This document shows positions 1 through 7,541 of a DNA stretch of 23,211 bases, in pieces (positions within the stretch are counted from its first letter, which is position 1; each line of letters opens with the position of its first letter). A program made the position numbers and the translations under genes. Source of the stretch: an uncultured Bacilli bacterium (GTDB lineage Bacteria > Bacillota_I > Bacilli_A > RF39 > UBA660). The stretch spans positions 1 to 23,211 of the forward strand of contig CAKPLY010000007.1 of assembly GCA_934167825.1 (NCBI GenBank), given 5' to 3'. The notes under the pieces are model-generated. The model saw only the letters and a program-made list of their open reading frames with translations. It searched no databases and was not told the DNA's origin.

Positions 1-75
1 GTGGGCGATACAGGACTCGAACCTGTGACCCCCTGCTTGTAAGGCAGGTGCTCTAACCAACTGAGCTAATCGCCC
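1..75 (-). tRNA. tRNA-Val (anticodon TAC)
   Basis: Read on the minus strand this is a full cloverleaf. The acceptor GGGCGAT pairs with ATCGCCC, the D-arm is GCTC/GAGC, and the anticodon stem CCTGC/GCAGG encloses the loop CTTACAA, giving anticodon TAC (valine GTA codons). The T-arm ACAGG-TTCGAGT-CCTGT follows. The discriminator A and one C of a CCA end are visible before the window edge cuts the gene, so CCA appears to be genome-encoded. Confidence 0.95.
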
Positions 76-96
76 AACTTTCCGTTGACATTTAAT

Positions 97-125
97 AATA
101 TAACAAATACTAGAAAATTTGTCAA
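97..125 (-). promoter_or_regulatory. Promoter of tRNA-Val
   Basis: On the minus strand a consensus -35 TTGACA (120-125) is followed after exactly 17 nt by TATATT (97-102). The expected start lies about 15 nt upstream of the mature tRNA 5' end. This is a standard housekeeping sigma-factor promoter. Confidence 0.75.
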
Positions 126-152
126 TAGAAAAATAATAATTTTTTTCTTTTT

Positions 153-512
153 TTACATTTTTTCCATAATCTCTTTAATTTTACTGTTAATCCATCCGTC
201 AAGATTTTCTTTTAATGGTTCAAAACCACTTTTTGTTTCTGCGATTCTTTTAAGTCTAGTTCCACCATTTTTATAATCTATATCTTTGATACTTAATCTT
301 AGTTGGTTAGTTTTATCATCAATGTTTACTACTTCAGCATATATTTTGTCTCCAATTTTTACGAAATCATTAATGTTTTTTACAAAACCATAAGATATTT
401 CGGAAATATGTATTAATCCATTATGTTCTTCATCGATGTTAACAAAAGCACCATACTCTTGAATGCCCGTTACTTTTGCTTCTACTATTTCTTTTTCTTT
501 AAATTCTTTCAT
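153..512 (-). CDS. S1 RNA-binding domain protein, YugI/CvfD (GSP13) type
   Basis: A 119-residue protein consisting of one N-terminal S1 domain (about residues 1-70) and a basic/acidic helical tail. The S1 signature is clear: VEAKVTGIQEYGAFVNI, then GLIHISEIS, VKIGD and LRLSIKD. Single-S1 proteins of this size in Bacilli (YugI, CvfD) bind RNA and/or ribosomes and act as post-transcriptional regulators; that role is inferred from the family. I choose the ATG at 512 over the GTG at 527 because GGTGA lies 8 nt before it and because the predicted -10 box puts the transcript start almost on the GTG. It stands alone, divergent from the nfu-like gene. Confidence 0.85.
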   Translation of the reverse strand: MKEFKEKEIVEAKVTGIQEYGAFVNIDEEHNGLIHISEISYGFVKNINDFVKIGDKIYAEVVNIDDKTNQLRLSIKDIDYKNGGTRLKRIAETKSGFEPLKENLDGWINSKIKEIMEKM

Positions 513-533
513 ACACTCTTTCACCACGTAGTT

Positions 534-542
534 ATTATATCA
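534..542 (-). promoter_or_regulatory. Extended -10 element of the S1 gene
   Basis: The minus strand reads TGATATAAT, an extended -10 box, with only a weak A/T-rich -35 upstream. The predicted start falls near 525-528, giving a leader of about 15 nt before ATG 512. Confidence 0.5.
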
Positions 543-569
543 TTTTTTTAAATATATTAAAAGAATAAA

Positions 570-598
570 TTGCAAAATAAATAATTTTACTATATAAT
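570..598 (+). promoter_or_regulatory. Promoter of the NfuA-like gene
   Basis: TTGCAA (570-575), a 17-nt spacer and a perfect TATAAT (593-598). The start is about 605, immediately followed by the ribosome binding site AGGTGAGG (606-613), so the 5' leader is very short. Confidence 0.7.
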
Positions 599-617
599 AA
601 TATCTAGGTGAGGAAAA

Positions 618-860
618 ATGAAAAAAACAAATGAAGAAATTGTAAAAAAAATTAATGAGGTATTAGATAAAATTAGACCATATCTAGAAAATGATGGTGG
701 AAGTGTAACATTAAATAAATACGAAAATGGTGTTGTTTATGTTACGTTAGTTGGTGCTTGTTCTAATTGCCCAATGGCTAGTATTACACTTAAAGAAGGA
801 ATAGAACATGCACTTATAAGTGAGATTCCTGAAGTAAAAAAAGTAATTAATGAAGATTAA
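618..860 (+). CDS. NifU C-terminal domain Fe-S scaffold/carrier protein (NfuA/YutI-like)
   Basis: An 80-residue protein that is the NifU C-terminal domain alone. It has the helix leading to RPYLENDGGSV, a beta-sheet (VYVTLVGAC) and the redox/cluster motif C48-S-N-C51-P. Proteins of this family hold a 4Fe-4S cluster between two subunits through this CxxC and pass it to apo-proteins. The length matches single-domain Firmicute members. The start is set by AGGTGAGG 4 nt upstream of the ATG. It is monocistronic, with its own promoter and terminator. The nearby YutD homologue recalls the yut region of Bacillus, which is weak support for conserved context. Confidence 0.93.
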   Translation: MKKTNEEIVKKINEVLDKIRPYLENDGGSVTLNKYENGVVYVTLVGACSNCPMASITLKEGIEHALISEIPEVKKVINED

Positions 861-881
861 TATTAAAATATAGATATAATT

Positions 882-910
882 GTAAACACTATTTAATGTT
901 TGCTTTTTTT
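882..910 (+). terminator. Rho-independent terminator of the NfuA-like gene
   Basis: Stem GTAAACA (882-888) pairs with TGTTTGC (897-903) through one G-T wobble, with an 8-nt loop and seven T residues directly after. Confidence 0.8.
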
Positions 911-990
911 TATTTTGTTTGGCACATTAAAACTAAATAGAAGACGTTATGTCACTTTTTATTTATTCATATCTATAGTGAAAAATACAT

Positions 991-1725
991 TTACGTATTT
1001 ATAAATGCATTTACTTTTTCATCTAATTTTTTTATCAAATCGTTTACTTTGGCTAACTTGGTATTTAGTTCTTTTTCTTTTTCTTCAAGAAGTGCTTTTT
1101 GTTCATTTTTATAATTTTCAAAGGCGATTTTTTCTTGTTCTAATTTTACTTTTTCGTTTTCAATCTTGCCATTATCAAAATCAATTTCGTGTTTTATATC
1201 TATTAAATCATTTATATATTTATCTACTCCATCAACTTTTTTACTAAGATTATTGTATAAATCATCAAAGTTATCTAGTACAAAACTATTTTCCTTTATC
1301 TTTATATCTTCGTTATTAGTATCTTTTGTTTCATCTACTACTTCCTTATTTTCTTTTTCATTATATATGAGCCTATAATCAGTCCATATTTGTTTTAAGT
1401 TAGCATCACTACTATTAATTGATAAGCCTAGTTCATTATAATCATCATAATAAACTATATTTCCTACTTTATCTAGTGGTTTTACATATTTTATATCTTC
1501 ATATAATTTATCAAATAACTCTCTATAATTTTCTTTATTAATAGTGCTGGTCTTATTATAGTCATTAAGTTCATTTGCAAATTCATTATCAATAGTAATA
1601 TTATTTATGTTTTCTTTATCACTTTTTAGGAAATCATCAATAGAAACACCATTTTTGATTAAAGATTTTATATCTTCTTCGTTAGTACTATCTGGTTCTA
1701 AAAAATAATTTAAGTAATCATTCAT
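991..1725 (-). CDS. Unknown protein with C-terminal coiled coil
   Basis: A 244-residue soluble, acidic protein; I do not recognise a family. The N-terminal two thirds are rich in Asn/Asp/Glu with little repeat structure. The last 80 or so residues (from about LYNNLSKKVDGVDKYI onward) form a long charged helix with heptad-like spacing, ending LIKKLDEKVNAFINT, so a coiled-coil or oligomerisation role is likely. The ATG at 1725 is chosen over the in-frame ATG at 1740 because GGAGG sits 8 nt before it. It overlaps the DUF1292 stop by 8 nt, so translation is probably coupled. It is the last gene of the minus-strand operon, with a weak AT hairpin just behind its stop (983-1000). Confidence 0.8.
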   Translation of the reverse strand: MNDYLNYFLEPDSTNEEDIKSLIKNGVSIDDFLKSDKENINNITIDNEFANELNDYNKTSTINKENYRELFDKLYEDIKYVKPLDKVGNIVYYDDYNELGLSINSSDANLKQIWTDYRLIYNEKENKEVVDETKDTNNEDIKIKENSFVLDNFDDLYNNLSKKVDGVDKYINDLIDIKHEIDFDNGKIENEKVKLEQEKIAFENYKNEQKALLEEKEKELNTKLAKVNDLIKKLDEKVNAFINT

Positions 1726-1993
1726 ATTTATTGCCTCCATATTTTATCATGTCTTTTAATAGTAGTCTCATCATCTCGTATTCTTTATTGTCTAAGTTAG
1801 TTATAAATTGTTTATCTTCTTTTTCGTACATTCTTACTGGATATACTATTTGGTTGCCATCAATATCTTTTTCATTTTTTGATAACACCAAATATTTTCT
1901 GTCTTCAATTTGAAATGCGAATAATAAATTTACTTCATATTGTTTTTCTATGTATCTGTTGTTTATTATTGTTATTATACTATCTTTATTCAT
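1718..1993 (-). CDS. DUF1292 (YrzB-like) protein
   Basis: A 91-residue protein matching the DUF1292 pattern: a start in ITI..., then YEVNLLFAFQIEDRKYLVL, then YPVRMYEKEDKQ and a C-terminal acidic-hydrophobic helix (YEMMRLLLKDM). The family is common in Firmicutes, often near yrrK/yrrL-type genes, and its function is unknown. The ribosome binding site AAGGATAAAAGG precedes the ATG. The gene stops with TGA inside the start region of the coiled-coil gene, so the two are almost certainly co-translated. Confidence 0.8.
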   Translation of the reverse strand: MNKDSIITIINNRYIEKQYEVNLLFAFQIEDRKYLVLSKNEKDIDGNQIVYPVRMYEKEDKQFITNLDNKEYEMMRLLLKDMIKYGGNKYE

Positions 1994-2036
1994 ATATACC
2001 TTTTATCCTTTCTTTTATATTCTTAAAAAAGAAACA

Positions 2037-2312
2037 TTAAAGTTTCTTAACTATAAAATATTTACAGTCTACTGCACAATTATTTTTTAGATATGCATCT
2101 AGATTTTTGAAATTATTAATTTTGTTTGCCTTTTTGTTTTTCTCATCGTAAAATCCTTTTAGTCTTAATTTAGAATATGCAATATCTCCTACTATGTAAT
2201 CATAATCATAGAAATAATCTGTACATTTATTTATAAATTCCTCTTCATTAAAAGCATCTTTATAGTCTTTGATTAACTCATAATTATTCTTTTCTACTTG
2301 TATTTGTTTCAT
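2037..2312 (-). CDS. YutD-like protein (DUF1027)
   Basis: A 91-residue protein with the conserved YutD core: YELIKDYKDAFNEEEF, then YDYIVGDIAYSKLRLKGFYD, then KNLDAYLKNNCAVDCKYFIVKKL. The 'DYIVGD..YS.LRLKGF' block and the paired Cys near the C-terminus match the Bacillus YutD family, whose role is not established. The strong site GGGAGG lies 9-10 nt before the ATG. Only 14 nt separate it from the stop of the glycosidase gene, so they share an mRNA. Confidence 0.88.
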   Translation of the reverse strand: MKQIQVEKNNYELIKDYKDAFNEEEFINKCTDYFYDYDYIVGDIAYSKLRLKGFYDEKNKKANKINNFKNLDAYLKNNCAVDCKYFIVKKL

Positions 2313-2326
2313 TAACTTTAACCTCC

Positions 2327-4030
2327 CTAGTAATCTTTAGCAAAGGCGCTTTTTATTTGTTCATACTTACTTAAACTTGATGCTGAATTCCATGTTATGA
2401 ATCCTCCATCTAATCCTGCGTCTACTAGAGCTTTTGCTTGATCCGAAATTTTAGATGCATCATAAGTTACTGTTGGATTCCAATATGGTGTATCATATGC
2501 TGTTATCCAAGTTCTTGCAATAGCTGGTGTTGGTATTTCGGTTTGCCTTTTTGCTGCACCCTTTGCCCAGTTGTTTACGGTTCTATAAGCATTTGTCCAT
2601 GTATCTACTGTTCTTCCAAAGTGGTCCGTGTAAGGCATAGAACTTATTACATCTACTATATTTGATATTGCAGGCCAGTATTGTCCGTATGCTGTTACAT
2701 ATTCTCCAGAACATTCACCAAAAACATCTACTGATAAGTATACATTTTCTTTGTGTAACTGGTCAAGAGCATAAAACAAGAAATTTTGTACTGTTTCTGC
2801 TTTTTCTTCGTTATATTTATTTTTGAAATCAGTGTTTCCTCTTACTGACATATTGTATGCGTCTTCTGGAAATCTTACATAGTCAAATTGTATTTCGTTA
2901 AATCCCATTAATTTAACTGCCTCTTTTGCAAGTTCAACGTTATATTCCCAAGCACCTCTTGAGTACGCTGAAGGCCATAATCTACTTGATGCAGATGATG
3001 TTATGCAATCTTCAGGATGGTCTTTTCCATAGTGGACATCATTAAATACTACAATTCTTCCTACTACATATATTCCTGCTTCTTTTATTTTATCTATTGC
3101 ACTTTTATATTTTTCATTACTATTTATCGCAGTGTTGTATGCTGTTATAGAATACTCTTTTGCAACAGAAGAAGTATACGCTAGTGCACCATCTTTTATA
3201 TCTACTACTATCATGTTTACTCCGTTATTCTTAGCAATATTTAAGTAACTATCTATATTATTTATTACATTTGCTCCTGCATTTAGATACATAGATTTTG
3301 CTTTTTTTAATAATGGGTTATCTTTGAACTCCGGTTTTTCATAAGGGTAATAGTCTAGATTTTTAGGACTTCCTCCATATAATTCTCTACCATTAAATTT
3401 TCTGTCTTTATGTGTATCGTAAATATTATTTTCATTATAATTTTCATTTGCTAGTTCTTCAGTGTCTACAAGATATTTACTATATACCCACCCTTCGGTG
3501 TTTTCTTTTTTTATTTTATACATATTTACTTTTCCATCTTCGGTTAGATAATCGTATCCTAGTATTTCAAGTGAATTTCCTTTTTTTATAAATGATTCTA
3601 TTTTACTATCTTGTTCATTTTTATATACAGTTACGGAAGTTCTTACAAATTTTTGTTTTTCTAGAACTACTTCGTTTTCTTTATCAACAAGTTCTGTTGA
3701 TAAAACATAGTAATCTTTGTTGTTATATTTAATTTTAGTATATGTATTATTTTCGTATGTTGTTGTTTTTTCGTCGGTAGATATTTTTGTTCCTCTTGAT
3801 ACTTCATCTATTTTTTTGATGATTTCATTTCCATCTTCATCAATTGTGTCTATATATAATTCTACTGTATTATTACTGCTTGCCAAGTATTTATCAACGC
3901 TTTTTGGCGGAATTACTACATCTTTAAAATTAAACTTTTTTACAAAATATACTAATAATAATACTATCAATATGATTATTAAGAATATAAGTAATTTCTT
4001 TATGTTTAATTTCCTTTTGGTTCTTTTCAT
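2327..4030 (-). CDS. Membrane-anchored putative glycoside hydrolase (DUF4015) with SH3-like domain
   Basis: 567 residues. A basic N-terminus and one membrane segment (about 13-30) make it a signal-anchored extracellular protein. Residues about 125-190 resemble a bacterial SH3 domain (FVRTSVTVYKNE...GWVYSKYLV), a fold that often binds wall glycan. The C-terminal 330 residues match the DUF4015 putative glycosidase TIM barrel: NGVNMIVVDIKDG, YVVGRIVVFND, then WPSAYSRGAWEYNVELAKEAV and IQFDYVRFPED (Asp near 383), followed by SVDVFGECSG. A role in cutting cell-wall or extracellular glycan is inferred; the substrate is unknown. The ribosome site GGTGAGGTGA precedes the ATG. It lies in the middle of the minus-strand operon, directly before yutD. 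Confidence 0.85.
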   Translation of the reverse strand: MKRTKRKLNIKKLLIFLIIILIVLLLVYFVKKFNFKDVVIPPKSVDKYLASSNNTVELYIDTIDEDGNEIIKKIDEVSRGTKISTDEKTTTYENNTYTKIKYNNKDYYVLSTELVDKENEVVLEKQKFVRTSVTVYKNEQDSKIESFIKKGNSLEILGYDYLTEDGKVNMYKIKKENTEGWVYSKYLVDTEELANENYNENNIYDTHKDRKFNGRELYGGSPKNLDYYPYEKPEFKDNPLLKKAKSMYLNAGANVINNIDSYLNIAKNNGVNMIVVDIKDGALAYTSSVAKEYSITAYNTAINSNEKYKSAIDKIKEAGIYVVGRIVVFNDVHYGKDHPEDCITSSASSRLWPSAYSRGAWEYNVELAKEAVKLMGFNEIQFDYVRFPEDAYNMSVRGNTDFKNKYNEEKAETVQNFLFYALDQLHKENVYLSVDVFGECSGEYVTAYGQYWPAISNIVDVISSMPYTDHFGRTVDTWTNAYRTVNNWAKGAAKRQTEIPTPAIARTWITAYDTPYWNPTVTYDASKISDQAKALVDAGLDGGFITWNSASSLSKYEQIKSAFAKDY

Positions 4031-4056
4031 TAGTCACCTCACCATGTATTAGATTC

Positions 4057-4272
4057 TTAGTTCATTAAGTTTTTTGCATCGTTTAGAGCTTTTATTCTTT
4101 CTTCTTGAGAGAAATTTGGGTTACCACAAATAGATAACTTGTTTTGTAGCATTATTTCCTTATTTATATTTGCTAAAGATGCGCTTATTGCATTTAATTT
4201 TTCTACTAACATATCATGTTCTTGTTTGTTAACGTAATATATTGCATTTAAAAACTGTAAATTTTGATCCAT
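4057..4272 (-). CDS. Small helical protein of unknown function
   Basis: 71 residues, predicted all-helical, with no membrane segment and one Cys. I do not recognise a family. The pattern LNAIYYVNKQEHDMLVEKLNAISASLANINKEI suggests two amphipathic helices able to pair. A good ribosome site (AAAGGGAAG) lies 7 nt before the ATG. It sits between the C-terminally anchored protein and the glycosidase with short gaps, so it belongs to the operon. Confidence 0.7.
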   Translation of the reverse strand: MDQNLQFLNAIYYVNKQEHDMLVEKLNAISASLANINKEIMLQNKLSICGNPNFSQEERIKALNDAKNLMN

Positions 4273-4306
4273 ATTTATCTTCCCTTTCTTATTCTTTATT
4301 CTTTAA

Positions 4307-5116
4307 TTAAAATAAATTAATATCAAAATATTCTTTTAGTATAAAGTATGTTGCTGTAAATAGACTAGATAATCCAATGACTATAAGTATTATTTTTAAG
4401 AATGTATGATTGTTTTTTTTGTCTAAGAAGTCTTCATCATCATCACTTGCAAAATCTTCTTTAGTGAATTTCATTTTTCCACTATAAAATTCTTTTTCTA
4501 TTTCTTTTTCCTCTTTATATGCATCTGTTTCTAGTTCTATTTTTGCTGTTTTTTCTTTTAGTGGTTCGGTTATTATTGTGTCACCTGTGGGTTTTAAATC
4601 TGACAATATGTCTAATGATAGTGATGAAGTTGTTTCTTTATCTATAGTTATTTCTTTTGTTAGCGTTGTTACATCATGAACTATTGGCATATCTTCATCA
4701 ATATCTTTTTCATACTTAGTTATTAAATCTAGAGTTTTTTTGTCACTTTCTAAATTTGCTAAGTAGTTGGGGATATTTTTTGTTATTTTTAATTCCTCTT
4801 TTTTTATTTTGGCATTTTCTTCTTTTGCTTTTTCTAAAAGGGTATTAATATCATAGACTTTTTCTTCTTTTTGCATGTCATAATTAATATTTAAGTTTTC
4901 TTCTTGGGGTTCTTCTTTTGCTATTACTCTTGTACTGCGTTTAGAAATTACTGAATCAAGATTTGATATTTCCATTTCGTTTGAGTGTTCATCGATTGGT
5001 AGGTTCTCAAAACTATCATAATTTCCATATATTTCCTTATATAGTGAAGCATTTTTCTCACTTCTAGTTAAATGTTCATCACTTGTTGTTTCATATCTAT
5101 CCATTCTACTATTCAT
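4307..5116 (-). CDS. Unknown acidic protein with C-terminal membrane anchor
   Basis: 269 residues. The first 230 or so are very acidic, low-complexity and predicted to be largely disordered or helical, starting MNSRMDRYE...RSEKNASLYKEIYG. Residues about 237-260 (HTFLKIILIVIGLSSLFTAT...) form one membrane segment with a short C-terminal tail, so it looks tail-anchored with the bulk in the cytoplasm. The RxxRSEKNxxLY block near the N-terminus looks like a short conserved motif, possibly a protein-interaction site. No family is recognised. The site AAAGGA lies 9-10 nt before the ATG. It is probably the first gene of the minus-strand operon. Confidence 0.78.
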   Translation of the reverse strand: MNSRMDRYETTSDEHLTRSEKNASLYKEIYGNYDSFENLPIDEHSNEMEISNLDSVISKRSTRVIAKEEPQEENLNINYDMQKEEKVYDINTLLEKAKEENAKIKKEELKITKNIPNYLANLESDKKTLDLITKYEKDIDEDMPIVHDVTTLTKEITIDKETTSSLSLDILSDLKPTGDTIITEPLKEKTAKIELETDAYKEEKEIEKEFYSGKMKFTKEDFASDDDEDFLDKKNNHTFLKIILIVIGLSSLFTATYFILKEYFDINLF

Positions 5117-5178
5117 ACTCTAACATCCTTTATACTAATATAATATCACATTTTTTAAATAATTAAAATAGATTTTAC

Positions 5179-5207
5179 TTGCTTTTTAAATTTTTTCTTT
5201 ATATAAT
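5179..5207 (+). promoter_or_regulatory. Promoter of the ferredoxin gene
   Basis: TTGCTT (5179-5184), a 17-nt spacer and TATAAT (5202-5207). The ribosome site GGAAGGAAGAGG follows at 5231-5242. Confidence 0.7.
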
Positions 5208-5246
5208 ATTTTATGTAGAGATTATACAAAGGAAGGAAGAGGTAAA

Positions 5247-5438
5247 ATGAAAGTAAAAGTTAATCAAGATAAATGTTTTGGATGTGGTGCTTGTGTAGGA
5301 CTTGTTAATGAAGTATTTGATTTTAATGATGAAGGACTTGCTCATGTAGTTGTTGATAAGGTGCCTCAAGATAAAGAAAAAGAAGTTATTGATGCGATTA
5401 AGAATTGTCCTGCGGAAGCAATATACGAAGAAAAATAA
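5247..5438 (+). CDS. Single-cluster 4Fe-4S ferredoxin
   Basis: 63 residues. Cluster ligands are C10-F-G-C13-G-A-C16 and C54-P, the arrangement of monocluster bacterial ferredoxins. The extra Cys usually found a few residues after the CxxCxxC block in two-cluster or disulfide-bearing types is Val/Asn here (CVGLVNEVF), so only one 4Fe-4S cluster is expected. It is a small soluble electron carrier, and its redox partner is not visible in the window. It has its own promoter and a shared bidirectional terminator. Confidence 0.95.
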   Translation: MKVKVNQDKCFGCGACVGLVNEVFDFNDEGLAHVVVDKVPQDKEKEVIDAIKNCPAEAIYEEK

Positions 5439-5447
5439 TTAGTAATA

Positions 5448-5491
5448 AAAATAGATACATAAAAGTTAAATGATTAAAGTGTATCTATTTT
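5448..5491. terminator. Bidirectional terminator between ferredoxin and SOD-like genes
   Basis: A perfect 12-bp stem, AAAATAGATACA (5448-5459) with TGTATCTATTTT (5480-5491), around a 20-nt loop. T-rich tails occur on both strands. The right arm overlaps the last codons and stop of the SOD-like gene. Confidence 0.85.
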
Positions 5492-6081
5492 GTTTTTAAG
5501 TATAAATCATTAATTTTTTCATAGTCAAGTAAATTGAACCAAGAATTTATGTAACTTTCTTTATCATTTTTATATTTTAGGAAGTATGCATGTTCCCATA
5601 AATCTAGTGCAATAAGTGGTGTATAATCATAGAAATATGGTGTGTCTTCATTAGATAGATTTATTATTTTTAAGTTATCATTATCTAATACTAAAAATGT
5701 ATAGCCATTTCCTACAAGACTTAAAGCACTTTTTGTAAATTCTTTTTTAAAGTTATTGTAGTTACCATAAGTACTATCTATTTTTTCTTTTAGTTCTTTT
5801 ACGGGAATATTATTTTTCTTGTTACTCATGTCATAAAAGTAAAGACTATGATTTAATACGCCACCAAGGTTATATAATATTTCTCCTCGGTCATTTAAAT
5901 TTATACTATCCTGATTTTTTATTATGTCTATGAGGGAATTAAAGTTATAGTTTCCTTTTTCTAGTAGAGAATTTAGGGTTTCTAAATATTTACCATAGTA
6001 TTTATTATAATTTAGATAAAGTGTTTCATCATCGATATAGGGATTTAATGTATCATAATCTAATTTTATTTTATTAAACAT
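5485..6081 (-). CDS. Fe/Mn superoxide dismutase family protein lacking one metal-ligand His
   Basis: 198 residues, the usual length. The C-terminal half is clearly SOD: GYTFLVLDNDNLKI, DTPYFYDYTPLIALDLWEHAYFLKY, with Asp and His of DxWEHAY present, and NHSLY supplies the second His ligand. The first ligand, in the HHxKHHxxY motif of normal SODs, is absent: the aligned block TLYLNYNKYYGKYL has Asn24 where the ligand His should be, and the neighbouring His residues are Tyr. The usual active-site GWxW aromatics are Tyr and Phe. Normal dismutase activity is therefore doubtful; an altered metal site or a non-enzymatic role is possible. No strong ribosome site lies in the usual place, but AAAGGA lies beyond a hairpin upstream. 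Confidence 0.85.
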   Translation of the reverse strand: MFNKIKLDYDTLNPYIDDETLYLNYNKYYGKYLETLNSLLEKGNYNFNSLIDIIKNQDSINLNDRGEILYNLGGVLNHSLYFYDMSNKKNNIPVKELKEKIDSTYGNYNNFKKEFTKSALSLVGNGYTFLVLDNDNLKIINLSNEDTPYFYDYTPLIALDLWEHAYFLKYKNDKESYINSWFNLLDYEKINDLYLKTK

Positions 6082-6090
6082 ATTTATTTT

Positions 6091-6118
6091 ACAAACTATA
6101 TTTATTTAGTTAGTTTGT
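6091..6118 (-). promoter_or_regulatory. Hairpin between ribosome site and start of the SOD-like gene
   Basis: A perfect 8-bp inverted repeat, ACAAACTA (6091-6098) and TAGTTTGT (6111-6118), with a 12-nt spacer. On the minus strand the only good Shine-Dalgarno (AAAGGA) lies directly upstream of the hairpin and the ATG begins 9 nt downstream of it. It could act as a stem that brings site and start together, or as an operator. Confidence 0.5.
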
Positions 6119-6194
6119 TTTCCTTTCTACATTATTATATTATATTTAATTTTGTTTAGTTACTTTTTAATTAATTATAAGCATAAAATTTAAT

Positions 6195-6557
6195 ATGAAT
6201 ACTAATAATAGAGATATAAGAAATGTTATTATTGATGAAGAAATATGGATTATGTTTATTGTAATTTCATTATTTAATATAGTTGGTGATGAGATAGATA
6301 AGAGAAATCTTATGTTAAATAATAGTCATAGTAAGAATGCTAAAGAGATATTTTTATTTACGGCGATTATTGCTATTACTATATATATTTATTTTACTAT
6401 TAGAAATTATGATGATTATATGAGTTATAGAAATACTACTTATAGTAATTTATATAAAGAAAGACTATTAGGGAGCATACTAATAGTCGTAGGTAGTATT
6501 ATGATTGTGTATTTTAATATAAATGTTAGTAATATTTATAGTCCTGAGATTCCTTAA
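6195..6557 (+). CDS. Small membrane protein of unknown function
   Basis: 120 residues with three predicted membrane segments (about 17-31, 51-68 and 90-108) and short polar linkers such as RNYDDYMSYRNTTYSNLYKER. I recognise no family. The ATG has no evident Shine-Dalgarno and the upstream is plain AT sequence, so the start or even expression is uncertain. Its codon usage resembles that of its neighbours. It converges on the exchanger gene with a 7-nt gap. Confidence 0.6.
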   Translation: MNTNNRDIRNVIIDEEIWIMFIVISLFNIVGDEIDKRNLMLNNSHSKNAKEIFLFTAIIAITIYIYFTIRNYDDYMSYRNTTYSNLYKERLLGSILIVVGSIMIVYFNINVSNIYSPEIP

Positions 6558-6564
6558 GTTTAAT

Positions 6565-7509
6565 TTATTTTACTAATAAATAAGCATAGTAGCAAATGAA
6601 TACTAAGAACATTGCTATTCCTTCAGTTTTGTTTAGTTTTTTATCAGTTTTTGCAAATATCAGTAACATTACAGTTGAGGAGAATAATACTATAAAGTCT
6701 ACTACTCCAAAATCTGTTATTGGGACATCTCCAAAAATTGTTATAGGTAGTCCTAGTACTATGCAGATATTAAATATGTTTGTACCAATTATGTTTCCTA
6801 ATGCAATATCAAATTCATGCTTTTTAGCACTTCTTACAGTCATTGTAAGTTCAGGAAGACTTGTTCCTATTACTATTAAAATCATTGTTATTATTTTGTC
6901 GCTTACTCCAATACTTCTTGCAATAATTATTGCGTTATCTACAATTAGGTCACTTGATTTTGCTATTACAAATATGCTTATTATTACTAGTATTATTGAT
7001 TTTGATATGCTATATTTTGGCTTTTCTTTTGTTTTATTTTTGTTCGTTCTTACTATGTCTACTAGATAGAAAACAAAGATTAGAAATAATAGTAATAATA
7101 TTATTCCATCAAATCTAGTTATGGTGTTTGGTAAAAAATCTACTACTAAACTATCTAATACAAGAAGAGAAAAAATTAGTGTTATTAAGCAAAGTAATGG
7201 CACTTCTTTTGTTATTGTGTTATTTTTTACTTTGATTGGACTTATTATTGCTGCAAGTCCTATTATCATAAGCACATTTATTATACAACTTCCTACTACG
7301 TTAGATAATGCCATGCTTCCATTTCCTGACATTACGCTTTTAAATGATATTGCTATTTCAGGAGCACAGGTACCAAAAGCCATTATTGTTAGGGCGATTA
7401 CTACTTTTGGTACTTTTAGATGATTTGCTACACTACAAGCAGAATCTACTAGTATGTCCGAAAATTTAATAATTAATATAAATCCTATTATTAAGAATAA
7501 ATACTCCAT
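6565..7509 (-). CDS. CaCA-family cation (Na+ or H+/Ca2+) exchanger, YrbG-like
   Basis: 314 residues, about ten membrane segments. Both alpha-repeats of the CaCA family are visible: ALTIMAFGTCAPEIAISF with SNVVGSCIINVLMIIG, and ILIVIGTSLPELTMTV with GNIIGTNIFNICIVLG. The acidic residues of the two GT(x)2PE motifs form the ion site in this family. A Lys/Thr-rich cytosolic loop near the middle joins the two halves. It lies 32 nt behind the P-type ATPase on the same strand, so the two probably form a calcium-export operon: one ATP-driven, one gradient-driven. Calcium as the ion is inferred from the family and the neighbour. Confidence 0.92.
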   Translation of the reverse strand: MEYLFLIIGFILIIKFSDILVDSACSVANHLKVPKVVIALTIMAFGTCAPEIAISFKSVMSGNGSMALSNVVGSCIINVLMIIGLAAIISPIKVKNNTITKEVPLLCLITLIFSLLVLDSLVVDFLPNTITRFDGIILLLLFLIFVFYLVDIVRTNKNKTKEKPKYSISKSIILVIISIFVIAKSSDLIVDNAIIIARSIGVSDKIITMILIVIGTSLPELTMTVRSAKKHEFDIALGNIIGTNIFNICIVLGLPITIFGDVPITDFGVVDFIVLFSSTVMLLIFAKTDKKLNKTEGIAMFLVFICYYAYLLVK

Positions 7510-7541
7510 TTTTTCACCAAATTCCTTTTTTAATTCTTTTT

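Noticed and set aside
85..125. Plus-strand TTGACA (85-90) as a promoter
   Set aside because: No -10 at proper distance and no gene follows on that strand; the matching minus-strand TTGACA-17-TATATT serves the tRNA.
512..527. GTG start at 527 for the S1 protein
   Set aside because: The predicted transcript start falls on it and GGTGA is correctly placed for ATG 512.
7121..7423. Long plus-strand frames opposite the exchanger and ATPase genes (also 6596-7069, 9067-9387, 9772-10215)
   Set aside because: They are antisense shadows of membrane-protein genes, have no ribosome sites, and their products resemble no family.
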